DNA of 64,000 nucleotides from NCBI GenBank assembly GCA_011391085.1, contig JAABRD010000011.1, positions 1-64,000 of the forward strand, written 5' to 3'. Of the stretch, positions 1 to 10,412 are shown in pieces (the stretch's first letter is position 1; each line of letters begins with the position of its first letter). The DNA is from Thiotrichaceae bacterium (GTDB lineage Bacteria > Pseudomonadota > Gammaproteobacteria > Beggiatoales > Beggiatoaceae). A program made the translations under genes and the position numbers. The notes below the pieces were generated by a model. The model was not told the DNA's origin, made no database searches, and saw nothing but the letters and a program-made list of their open reading frames with translations.

Positions 1-677
1 TACCACTGTGTCGCCTTGTTAGAACAGGTGGCACATGCAGAAAATTATACTCCCCCAGTCACGTGATTACCTTAGTGGTGCTAACGTCTGGGGACCGACA
101 GAAACGCCCGATTTCCGTCATCGATTTTGACCCGAAGGATTTGTTTACGGGAGACTCTCTGGGAGTGATTCACCACCGCGTCTTCTATCTGTGCCCCAAA
201 TATGTCACCACGGACACGCCGGAACCTTATCAGCAATGGTTAAGGGCCATCCAAGACAGTTTAGATGGCGAAGTCGATGAATCTCTCTATACTCACCCCG
301 CCTTGTTAAAGGTCTTTGATTTGATTGAAAAAGACGGGGTCAGTCCGCAAGAGAATGCGCGGATGAAAGACGAGTATGGCTATGAACAGATTGGCCAAGA
401 GAAGTTTGTGGAAGGCAAACAGGAAGGCAAACAGGAAGGGTTGGCCGAAGGCGTTGCTAAGGGCAAACAGGAAGGGTTGGCGGAAGGCGTCGCTAAGGGT
501 AAACAGGAAGGCTTGGCCGAAGGACAGGCCAAAGGGGTACGAGAAAGCCAATTAGCCATGGTTCATCGTTTATTAGCGCAGGGTCAATTAGACCGTAGCA
601 CCATTGCGCAAGTCACAGGATTATCGGAAGTTGAAATTGAAGTGTTGCACAACGCTTTGAACTTCCAGTTATGGTAG
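1..677 (+). CDS. C-terminal part of a PD-(D/E)XK (Rpn-like) nuclease/transposase-family protein, probably frameshifted
   Basis: The gene is cut by the left window edge. From a GTG at 63 it reads about 204 residues: a small conserved stretch (VFYLCPKY, then HPALLKVFDLIEKDGVS) followed by a low-complexity run of 12-residue repeats (GKQEGLAEGVAK, about three copies, residues 120-160) and a short helical end. The charged G-K-Q-E-G repeat tail is typical of Rpn-type recombination-promoting nuclease/transposase-like proteins. The catalytic PD-(D/E)XK core is not in the window. Bases 1-60 code in another frame for YHCVALLEQVAHAENYTPP, which joins smoothly to the downstream protein if one C is added to the CCCCC run at 52-56. 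A frameshift, real or from sequencing, is therefore likely. The family call rests on general resemblance. Confidence 0.5.
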   Translation, partial: PLCRLVRTGGTCRKLYSPSHVITLVVLTSGDRQKRPISVIDFDPKDLFTGDSLGVIHHRVFYLCPKYVTTDTPEPYQQWLRAIQDSLDGEVDESLYTHPALLKVFDLIEKDGVSPQENARMKDEYGYEQIGQEKFVEGKQEGKQEGLAEGVAKGKQEGLAEGVAKGKQEGLAEGQAKGVRESQLAMVHRLLAQGQLDRSTIAQVTGLSEVEIEVLHNALNFQLW

Positions 678-901
678 GCAATAAGTTAGTAACGTTAATG
701 GGAATGTCACCCTCAGTTGGTAAGGAACCTCTTAGCTGGGCCAGTGGCTAAAAACCCTTTGGATAATCCTCATTGACTTTTTAGAACCGTTATACGATAA
801 TTGAAATTATTGCAAACCCAAGGCCAGTTGAGAAGCTAGATTTCCTCAAGAAATTTAGTCACTAACTGAGTTGGTACCTTGGAAAAACCACCACCAATTT
901 A

Positions 902-3900
902 ATGAAATATTCCATGAAACCTAAACATAACCAATTGTTCCACTCCCTGGCAGGATTGGTATTGGTCACTACAATGACCGATCCTCAGGGGATTTTCGCA
1001 ATGACCACTGGGATGGTTACTGATAACCTGACTGTGGCCAACCAAACTATATCTAATCCGCCTTTCCCCAATGTTGGCGACGGCAACGGTGACGGAATAC
1101 TCGATATTCAACAATCCAACGTCGTCACTCTACTAGACCAAGTGTTAGGCAACTACATCACCCTGGCAGTCAATCCAGACTGTATTATCGTGGATAGTTA
1201 CACTGACCTGGCCGAGTTTCAACCGACTCACGATGACACCCATTGGTATCCGCAAGGGTTACTATACTTTGACCTCCAATGCCGACAAGCGCAAGTTACT
1301 CTGTATTTCCACGGCATCCCTGAACTGCTTCCGCAAATGGAATTTCGCAAATACGGGACTACCATTCCCGGCGATTTCAACACCCTCCACTGGTACACCC
1401 TGCCCGATGTCACCTTTCAGCAAGTTCAGATAGGTGGCCAACCAGTGGTCACCGCATCTTATGTTCTGACTGATGGTCAACCAGGAGATATGACGGGAGT
1501 TGACGGTCATATCGTGGATCCCACTGGTATTGGCGTCGACAATGACTTTGATAACGTCATCAGTCTGCTTGCCAAAAGCTATGAAGCCTCCACACTGGAA
1601 GGCACCGCTACCATCACTGTCACCCGCACAGGACTGGTAGGTGCCTTGACCGCCGATTATGCCACAGGTGATGGCACCGGTTTGGCTGGTCAAGACTATG
1701 TGGCTACCACTGGAACTCTCAGTTGGGCCGATGGGGAACGAGGAGATAAAACGTTTGCCGTCACCATTCCTAGCACTGCAACAGTGGGACGAACGTTTAC
1801 GGTGACCCTCAGTAATTTGACTACGACAGGAACTGGCAATGATACGTTAGGAATCAACAATGCCATCGTTACTCTCACCGATCAACCTGTGACCACCACC
1901 ACCACTTCGAAGACAGCGCCGGTGGATAACTATTTGGGCTTTGCCGCACGAGATTTTAATGTCACCGTGAAGGAAGGCGTCGCGACTATCACGGTTAATC
2001 GAGACGGTACTCTTGGGGCATTGTCTATTGATTACAGCACCATCAATGGTTCTGCTTTATCAGGAACAGATTACCCATTCACCAAAGGCACCTTATCCTG
2101 GGCCGAAGGAGAACGCGGGGACAAAACTTTTACCGTCCCTTTGTTAAGCACTGCAACAGTGGGAAGGGCCTTTAACCTATTGTTAAGTAATTTAAAAGTG
2201 CCTACCATTCAAGGAAAAAACACGGTACTCAATATTGATACGGCTACCGTCACCCTTACTGATACAGATGTGGTGACGCCTCCTACCGCTTCCACAATTG
2301 ATCCGCAACAGGTGGATAACTTTATCAGTTTCGTGTCTCGTAATTTTACTGCCACGCGCAAAGCGGAGGAGGCAACGATTACGGTTAATCGTGATGGCAC
2401 GAAAGGCACCTTGTTGGTTAATTATACCACCGTCAGCGGTTCAGCCATTGGAAATCAAGATTATCAACCCGTGGTCAGTACCCTCTCCTGGGCCGATGGA
2501 GAACGCGGCGATAAAACCTTCACGGTGAAATTATTTAACACCGCAACCGTGGGTAGCAGTTTGACCGTTAAACTGACAGGAGTCACTGCCATCAATGCAC
2601 TGACGACTATCAACTCCTCCTTGATGATAGATACCGCTTCGGTCTTAATCACTGATGCCGACCCTCCTCCCGTCGCCGGGACCACCCCAGAGGTTGTAGA
2701 AGAAGTTGTAGAAGAAGTTGTCAACTTCGTTGCCCATGGTTACACAGCCCTGAAATCGCTGGGTACAGCCACTATCACGGTCAATCGCCTCAGCAATCTC
2801 GGTGCCGTGTCTGCCAGTTACACAACTCAAGATGGCACGGCTATTGTTGACCAGGACTACCAACTGGCTAATGGTACTTTGACTTGGGCCGAGGGAGACA
2901 ATAGTCAAAAAACGTTTACCGTCACCTTGCTACCAACCGCTAAAGGTGGTAACTCTCTTTCCTTGTTACTCTTAACTGCCCCCCTACCAGATGGCACTGG
3001 TGGCGGTAAAATGCTGGATGCGGCGGTATTAAGTATTGTGGATGATACTCAACTTCCTCCTGACACAGGGGAGACGACTACTCCTCCTCCAACCACCGCA
3101 GGAGAAACGTTTCAGCCTGCCACAGGTCTTGGTTCAGGGACATTGCCAGCCGAGGAAACCCCTGGGCAACAGTTAGTCCCGGAAACGATTGAGAATGTTT
3201 GGGATGCAGGAGGGCAAACCTATTATCAACCCGTAGTGGTAGGTCCCGATGGCAGTCTTTCCAATGCCGTCTTTGCAGGAGATGTGGAGAATCATGGTTT
3301 AATTGGTAATTCTACCCTCCTCCCTGGTGCCACTTTAACCGGTGGCGATTTAACCGGCACCATAAACAATCAAGGTACCATCAAGGATGTTGACTTTTTG
3401 GGTACTTCCCTAAATGGAGGAACTCTAGCCGGTAACATCACCAACAGCAGTAAAGTAGGTGGTGCCATCACCAATGTCTCCCTTGCCCCTGGCACCACTT
3501 TACAAGGAGGCAAATTGGGTGGCACAGTCACTGCGGCACCTGACAGTCTCATCAAAAACGTGACGTTATTGCCAGGCACGACTATCAACGGTGGTACATT
3601 GGCCGGCAATGTCACAGGCGACCCCAATTCACCTGCCACGATTACCAATGCCACGATTACCCCTGGTACGCAACTTTCTAATGTGATTCTCTTACCACCC
3701 GTGGTTGTGCCTGAAGATGTCGTCTTGGGACCTGGCGTGGTTTTACCAGAACCCTCCAATACGTTACCTAACCAGATGGAAACGCTAAATGCCGAGATAC
3801 TCAGTCAACTCTCCCCTGAGATATTAAGTACCCTGACACCCGCACAACTTCAAGAGATTCCGCCGGAAGCCTTTAGTGGATTATCTGCTGAACAATTGGC

Positions 3901-5503
3901 CGCGTTAACGCCCGAAGTGCTGGCTGTGTTAAGTCCTGAACAACTGGCAGAAATTCCTCCAGAAGCACTCGCCGAACTGTCTCCTGAACAACTGGCAGCT
4001 ATCAGTCCAGAGGCCATGACAGCCATGACGGAAGAACAATTGGCTATGATTCCGCCACCCACTATGGCTGCCATGACTGCCCCTCAAATGGCTACGTTGA
4101 GTCGAGATGCTTTGGCAGGTCTAACACCTCCTCAATTTTTCTTTTTACCACCCACTTCCGTGAGTGGCTTGACGGCGCAAAACATGGGCGGACTGTCCAC
4201 CGCAGTGGTTAGTCAATTCACTAGAGTCCATGTGGCTGCCTTGAATCCACAAGAGTTTCAAAAACAAGCCGCTACCGATATGGGCAAACTGTTTAACAAC
4301 TTTGACCCCGCGTTAGTCAGTGTGGAAAACGTGACCGCGCTGGTGCCACCCACTTGGACTCTGAATCCTACCACTGGCGCGTTAACTCCCCCTGCGGGAA
4401 CGACATTGGTGTTTAAGGAATTTTCGGGGGCGGAGAATTTATCGGCCCAAATCACTCTGCCTGCCGGTTTACCCGACTTAAATACGAACTTCGGAGTCGG
4501 TGGCCAAGGAGACAAGACTATTGAAGACGAACTCCATGCGACCCTGGATATGGTGGATTTGTCCCAATTTATGATGTCTCAAGATGAACAAGGCATCTTG
4601 CAAATTCGAGGCACTGGCGACTATGAAGGCGTTAATTTCGCCTTTGTCCCAGATTCCAACGAGATGGTTCAAGTGGACCAAGAAGTTCCCGTGGGGTTAA
4701 CAGTCGAAGAAGGTGGCTTTTATACCATGACCACCCCCGATTCCAAACAGTTTAAGATTACTCCCTCCACCAAAGACCCCGTGGGTTTATCCAACGTGTT
4801 AGAAGGAGGTGCAGTTATCTTAGGCAAACGGGGCGATACCTTCATGGAAATTCCAGATGGGATGCGGGCCCCGGGGGAAGCGCGAGAAGTGGCTATGTTT
4901 GACCCTTTGATAGAACCTGCCCCAGACGAATTTTGTGAAGAAATCGCTGGTAAAACCGTGTGCGATTTTGAAGATGCACCCGCAGACCAACAACCTGGTC
5001 TCCGCCGTATCCCTGCCAATGGGTCACGGACTCGTGAGGTACCCGGCAAGAAGATGGTCTATGCGGATGGCACCTCTCAGGTCATTCATCCCACCTTTCT
5101 CTCTCCTGACACGGTTCAAGAAATTGGGACGGGTCTGGATGGGGTAGAACGAGTGACCTTCAATGCCAATGGTTCTTTCGTCGTTGTGCATGAAGGTAAG
5201 AAATACCTAGTGACCCCTACCTTTGGCACCAAGAGTCGTTCGCTGGCGCCGGCTGAGGAGATTGAACCCAGTCTAGCCTTGACCGGTGGTGATCATATTA
5301 CTTATACGATTACGTTAGACAGGCCAGCGACGACTGCCACTGGGACTCGACAAACCAGGGCTGGTGAAGCGCGGGAAGTGCTAGAGATGGATTCGCTAAT
5401 CGAACCAGTGGCAGATGGTTGCGAAGAAATCAAGGGGGAAATCATCTGCGATGGTGATACGGGCGATGGTGGCACCGAGTTGCCAGAAGCGACGGTGCCA
5501 TAG
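902..5503 (+). CDS. Large secreted or surface protein with Calx-beta domains and an octapeptide repeat region
   Basis: The 1533-residue protein has a signal peptide at about residues 1-34. A dockerin-like calcium loop follows (GDGNGDGILDIQQSN, about 60-75), then a region ending in DVTF...VLTDGQPGDMTGVDGHIVDP that resembles choice-of-anchor U domains. Four Calx-beta domains lie at about 211-327, 340-456, 470-587 and 607-715; the first three share the signature LSWA[DE]GERGDKTF. Residues 773-950 are Gly/Asn-rich turns (TLAGNVT-like) that suggest a beta-helix. Residues 960-1115 are about 19 octapeptides of the form [LI]-[ST]-P-E-x-[LM]-x-x. The C-terminal part carries two copies of a GEAREV...LIEP...CEEI motif, each with two Cys. 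Calx-beta domains usually bind Ca2+ in extracellular adhesins. The role as adhesin or sheath protein is inferred. No LPXTG or PEP-CTERM sorting signal was seen. Confidence 0.75.
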   Translation: MKYSMKPKHNQLFHSLAGLVLVTTMTDPQGIFAMTTGMVTDNLTVANQTISNPPFPNVGDGNGDGILDIQQSNVVTLLDQVLGNYITLAVNPDCIIVDSYTDLAEFQPTHDDTHWYPQGLLYFDLQCRQAQVTLYFHGIPELLPQMEFRKYGTTIPGDFNTLHWYTLPDVTFQQVQIGGQPVVTASYVLTDGQPGDMTGVDGHIVDPTGIGVDNDFDNVISLLAKSYEASTLEGTATITVTRTGLVGALTADYATGDGTGLAGQDYVATTGTLSWADGERGDKTFAVTIPSTATVGRTFTVTLSNLTTTGTGNDTLGINNAIVTLTDQPVTTTTTSKTAPVDNYLGFAARDFNVTVKEGVATITVNRDGTLGALSIDYSTINGSALSGTDYPFTKGTLSWAEGERGDKTFTVPLLSTATVGRAFNLLLSNLKVPTIQGKNTVLNIDTATVTLTDTDVVTPPTASTIDPQQVDNFISFVSRNFTATRKAEEATITVNRDGTKGTLLVNYTTVSGSAIGNQDYQPVVSTLSWADGERGDKTFTVKLFNTATVGSSLTVKLTGVTAINALTTINSSLMIDTASVLITDADPPPVAGTTPEVVEEVVEEVVNFVAHGYTALKSLGTATITVNRLSNLGAVSASYTTQDGTAIVDQDYQLANGTLTWAEGDNSQKTFTVTLLPTAKGGNSLSLLLLTAPLPDGTGGGKMLDAAVLSIVDDTQLPPDTGETTTPPPTTAGETFQPATGLGSGTLPAEETPGQQLVPETIENVWDAGGQTYYQPVVVGPDGSLSNAVFAGDVENHGLIGNSTLLPGATLTGGDLTGTINNQGTIKDVDFLGTSLNGGTLAGNITNSSKVGGAITNVSLAPGTTLQGGKLGGTVTAAPDSLIKNVTLLPGTTINGGTLAGNVTGDPNSPATITNATITPGTQLSNVILLPPVVVPEDVVLGPGVVLPEPSNTLPNQMETLNAEILSQLSPEILSTLTPAQLQEIPPEAFSGLSAEQLAALTPEVLAVLSPEQLAEIPPEALAELSPEQLAAISPEAMTAMTEEQLAMIPPPTMAAMTAPQMATLSRDALAGLTPPQFFFLPPTSVSGLTAQNMGGLSTAVVSQFTRVHVAALNPQEFQKQAATDMGKLFNNFDPALVSVENVTALVPPTWTLNPTTGALTPPAGTTLVFKEFSGAENLSAQITLPAGLPDLNTNFGVGGQGDKTIEDELHATLDMVDLSQFMMSQDEQGILQIRGTGDYEGVNFAFVPDSNEMVQVDQEVPVGLTVEEGGFYTMTTPDSKQFKITPSTKDPVGLSNVLEGGAVILGKRGDTFMEIPDGMRAPGEAREVAMFDPLIEPAPDEFCEEIAGKTVCDFEDAPADQQPGLRRIPANGSRTREVPGKKMVYADGTSQVIHPTFLSPDTVQEIGTGLDGVERVTFNANGSFVVVHEGKKYLVTPTFGTKSRSLAPAEEIEPSLALTGGDHITYTITLDRPATTATGTRQTRAGEAREVLEMDSLIEPVADGCEEIKGEIICDGDTGDGGTELPEATVP

Positions 5504-5593
5504 ACAACGGCGAAACTAAGCAATCGAGAAACTCAGTTTCTATGGTTTGGCTATTCTGGTAAAATAGCAAACCTCATTTCACAATCAATTAAG

Positions 5594-5699
5594 GGTAGTG
5601 ATGCAATGTGGGTGATATGTTTCCCCTCACCCCCGGCCCCTCTCCCAGAGGGGCCGGGGGTGAGGGCAATCTGAATATCACCCAGATTACATTACTACC
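5594..5699. mobile_element. MITE-like element, copy 1 (short form)
   Basis: This 106-bp element begins GGTAGTGATGCAATGTGGGT and ends with the imperfect inverse (23 of 26 terminal bases match). An 8-bp flanking duplication, CAATTAAG/CAACTAAG (5586-5593 and 5700-5707), differs at one base. The interior is a strong GC hairpin (CCCCGGCCCCTCTCC with its complement). There is no coding capacity. The right end lies 17 bp before the lysS start codon. Confidence 0.75.
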
Positions 5700-5716
5700 C
5701 AACTAAGGAACCCTAT

Positions 5717-7510
5717 ATGTTTTGGTGTGATCAACTTCTCAATAAAATTAATCTCAACGAACCTCATCTGGTCAACGACTCCAAAACGCCTTCGGGACGT
5801 GCCCATGTCGGCGCCTTACGGGGCGTCGTTATTCACGATGTCGTTTTCAAAACGTTGCAAGAAAAAGGCATCCCCGTTCACTATCGATTTGGGGTGGACG
5901 ACTATGACCCATTAGATGAATTACCGTATGGCAAAGACCAACATTTTCAACAATACTTAGGAATGCCACTCTGTCAAGTGCCACCGCCTCCTGGTTCCAC
6001 CGCCTCCGATATGGCGGATTTCTACATCACCGAGTTCTTTCAAGTCTTTGATTACTTGGGAATAAAAGTGGAAAAGTACCGAATGCGTGACATCTATCGG
6101 GCCGGTCAATTTGATGAGGTGATCGACACTATCCTCCGTCATGCCGCTGTCGTGCGGCAAGTTTATAAAAAAGTGAGTAATTCGGAACGTTCCGCCCATT
6201 GGTATCCCTTTCAAGTGATTTGCGAACAATGTGGACGGTTGGGAACGACGGAAGTGACGGATTATGATGGCAAAGAAGTGACTTATACCTGTCGTCCCAA
6301 TTTGGTGAAATGGGCCACGGGATGTGGTCATCAAGGCAAAATGTCCCCCTTCTCTGGCAATGGCAAGTTACCATGGAAGTTAGAATGGGTGGCTAAATGG
6401 AAAACCTTTGGAATCACGATTGAAGGTGCCGGCAAGGACCATACCACAAAAGGCGGTTCGCGTGATGTTGCAGAAGCCTGTTTAAGGGAGATTTTTAAAC
6501 AAAAAGCACCTCTTAACATCCCTTACGAATTTTTCCTCGTCGGCGGCGCCAAAATGAGTTCCTCCCGCGGCATTGGTGCGGCGGCCAAAGACATGGCTGA
6601 TTTTCTGCCAGCAGAAATTTTGCGATTCTTGATGATACGCCCCCAACCGAATAAGCCTATCAACTTCCCTATCGATGAGGAGAACATCGTCAAATTATTT
6701 AACGAGTTTGACCGTTGTCAAATGTCAACTTATCACGGCGCCAAAGTCTCTGAGGAGGTCAAAAGGACATCTCAATGGTCTGAAGTGTCTCCTCAAGGTG
6801 ACTACTTCAATGCCAATATCCAATTGATAGAAGCCTTGGTGCAGATGCCCCATCTGGATCCTGTGCAAGAAGTAGAGAAGCGCAAAGGCAGTCCTTTGAC
6901 GCCGGTGGAATTGAACCATCTGCAACGTCGCATTGCGTCCGTAAAATATTGGTTAGACCACCATGCCACTGAGGAGGAGAAGTTGCAATTACGAGACACG
7001 TTACCAGCGCGGGCGAAGGAATTGAGTGCAACGCAACGGGCATTTTTAAACTTGCTGGCCAATGAGTTACCTTCTACCCCTTGGGAAGATGACACGTTGC
7101 AGTCCAAAATTTTTGCCGTGGCACGTCTCACACCGATTTCACAATCGCTGGCCTTTCAGGCGATTTATCGAGTCTTATTTGACCGCGAATCGGGACCTAA
7201 GGCGGGCAATCTATTGGCTTTTCTGGACCCAGCGTTTCTTGTGAAACGATTTCAGGAATTGTCTTATGCCAAAGCCGAATTTTGGCAAGAGACTGCCATG
7301 ACCACGTCACAGTTAGAAACTTGGTTGCAAGAGAAACAGGGGGAGATTGCGTCGGTGCAAACGCATTTGGAAGAGGAAATCATTGAGTTTTTGGTGACTT
7401 TGACCGACCAGAAGACGTATTTGCAACGGGTGCAGTGGAGTGCAGACCTGGGGTCAGAAGATTTTCAAACGTGGGCGAAGGGATATGTGGAAAGAGTAGT
7501 AAGGAAGTAA
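5717..7510 (+). CDS. lysS: Lysyl-tRNA synthetase, class I
   Basis: The enzyme charges tRNA-Lys with lysine using ATP. It is the archaeal-type class I enzyme, not the class II enzyme usual in gammaproteobacteria. Visible signatures are the HIGH-like motif in TPSGRAHVGALRG (about residue 30), KMSSSRG in VGGAKMSSSRGIGAAAKD (about 280) and a Cys-rich zinc-like segment CEQCGRL...CGH (about 170-200). The 597 residues slightly exceed the usual 510-550. ATG at 5717 follows an AAGGA ribosome-binding site at 5705. A MITE ends just upstream, so the mRNA leader probably contains its hairpin. The gene stands alone, followed by repeats. Horizontal origin is an inference from the family distribution. Confidence 0.93.
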   Translation: MFWCDQLLNKINLNEPHLVNDSKTPSGRAHVGALRGVVIHDVVFKTLQEKGIPVHYRFGVDDYDPLDELPYGKDQHFQQYLGMPLCQVPPPPGSTASDMADFYITEFFQVFDYLGIKVEKYRMRDIYRAGQFDEVIDTILRHAAVVRQVYKKVSNSERSAHWYPFQVICEQCGRLGTTEVTDYDGKEVTYTCRPNLVKWATGCGHQGKMSPFSGNGKLPWKLEWVAKWKTFGITIEGAGKDHTTKGGSRDVAEACLREIFKQKAPLNIPYEFFLVGGAKMSSSRGIGAAAKDMADFLPAEILRFLMIRPQPNKPINFPIDEENIVKLFNEFDRCQMSTYHGAKVSEEVKRTSQWSEVSPQGDYFNANIQLIEALVQMPHLDPVQEVEKRKGSPLTPVELNHLQRRIASVKYWLDHHATEEEKLQLRDTLPARAKELSATQRAFLNLLANELPSTPWEDDTLQSKIFAVARLTPISQSLAFQAIYRVLFDRESGPKAGNLLAFLDPAFLVKRFQELSYAKAEFWQETAMTTSQLETWLQEKQGEIASVQTHLEEEIIEFLVTLTDQKTYLQRVQWSADLGSEDFQTWAKGYVERVVRK

Positions 7511-7739
7511 TGATAGTTCCCTAGAAGAGGGGATAAATGCTGGACTAGAGGCTTTAGCCGGTGTGAGGCTAGATCCGCGATTAAGGGGCAACCCATCACC
7601 GGTTACGGCCTCAATGAATAATGGAAAATAGGCTTTCGTTAGCGGTCCTGCTTTGGTTTGGTCATTATTCATGAGTTTTTCCAAGACCAGTGGATTTAAC
7701 TCGGTTTTTCTTTTCTGTTAACTCATTATGAGGTATCTT

Positions 7740-7775
7740 ATGAACAACAACAACATGAACAACAATAACAATTAG
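7740..7775 (+). other. Tiny asparagine-only reading frame
   Basis: ATG at 7740 opens an 11-codon frame MNNNNMNNNNN ending in TAG, with GAGG about 7 bp upstream. It sits in the 335-bp space between lysS and hisG, which otherwise holds repeat sequence. It could be a leader peptide, the remnant of a gene whose 3' part was replaced by repeats, or chance. Translation is not demonstrated. Confidence 0.2.
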
Positions 7776-7796
7776 TCCAAGTCGTTCCCAGGGGTC

Positions 7797-7861
7797 GCAA
7801 AGCTACGCTTTGGACTCCTGGGTCTATTGGCACCCTCACAGGAGTTCAAAGCGTAGCTTTG
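7797..7861. repeat. Inverted repeat over the hisG stop codon
   Basis: The arms CAAAGCTACGCTTTGGACTCCT (split GCAAAGCTACGC / TTTGGACTCCT) and AGGAGTTCAAAGCGTAGC form a long stem with an internal loop. The right arm overlaps the last codons and the stop of hisG. It belongs to the recurring GGAGT...ACTCC palindrome family and could act as a terminator for the minus-strand murA-hisG unit. Confidence 0.6.
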
Positions 7862-8484
7862 TCCGCCACCGCCTGTTGCAGCTGTCCAATCAATTCCTTA
7901 ATCCGTTGCGATTTCGTTTTCATAGCGGCTTTATTGACAATCAATCGCGAACTGATTTCCGCGATGGGGTCTCCTAGTGGGGCTAATCCGTTGGCACGCA
8001 ATGTATTGCCGGTATCGACCACGTCCACAATATAGTCTGCCAATCCTAACAGGGGGGCCAGTTCCATGGAACCATATAATTTGATCACTTCCACTTGTTC
8101 CCCGCGTTGTGCATAATAGCGTTGCGTGACGTTCACATACTTGGTTGCAATGCGTAATCGTCTGGGTGGCGGCGGCAGATTGGGGGGACCTGCCACCATG
8201 AGGCGACAGTGGGCAATTTTTAGGTCTAACGGTTCATAGAGTCCGTCTTCACCTTGTTCGAGTAACACGTCTTTGCCTGCCACACCGACATCGGCGGCGC
8301 CATATTTGACATAGGTTGGCACGTCGGTGGCACGAATAATAACCAGCTTCACTTCTTCTTGATTGGTGTCCAGTACCAATTTTCGAGAAGTCTCCGGATC
8401 CTCGGTGGGCACAATGCCGGCGTAGGCTAACAAGGGCAACGTCTCCTTGAAAATGCGACCTTTGGATAATGCTATTTTCAACAT
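7846..8484 (-). CDS. hisG: ATP phosphoribosyltransferase, short form
   Basis: The enzyme catalyses the first step of histidine biosynthesis, joining ATP and PRPP to give phosphoribosyl-ATP in the cytoplasm. The protein begins [19 protein letters not shown]. It contains the [15 protein letters not shown] and [19 protein letters not shown] segments that are diagnostic of HisG. At 212 residues it is the short form, which lacks the C-terminal regulatory domain and in known cases needs HisZ; hisZ is not in this window. It lies 4 bp downstream of murA on the same strand, the common gammaproteobacterial murA-hisG order. Its last codons and TGA fall inside a repeat (tail ADKATL), so the extreme C-terminus may be repeat-derived. 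Confidence 0.95.
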   Translation of the reverse strand: MLKIALSKGRIFKETLPLLAYAGIVPTEDPETSRKLVLDTNQEEVKLVIIRATDVPTYVKYGAADVGVAGKDVLLEQGEDGLYEPLDLKIAHCRLMVAGPPNLPPPPRRLRIATKYVNVTQRYYAQRGEQVEVIKLYGSMELAPLLGLADYIVDVVDTGNTLRANGLAPLGDPIAEISSRLIVNKAAMKTKSQRIKELIGQLQQAVADKATL

Positions 8485-8488
8485 AATT

Positions 8489-10412
<1,924 letters not shown>

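Noticed and set aside
678-901. Gap between the Rpn-like gene and the surface protein gene
   Set aside because: Searched for genes, hairpins and promoters; nothing convincing was found.
3370-3759. Long minus-strand frame within the surface protein gene
   Set aside because: A shadow of the repetitive plus-strand coding sequence.
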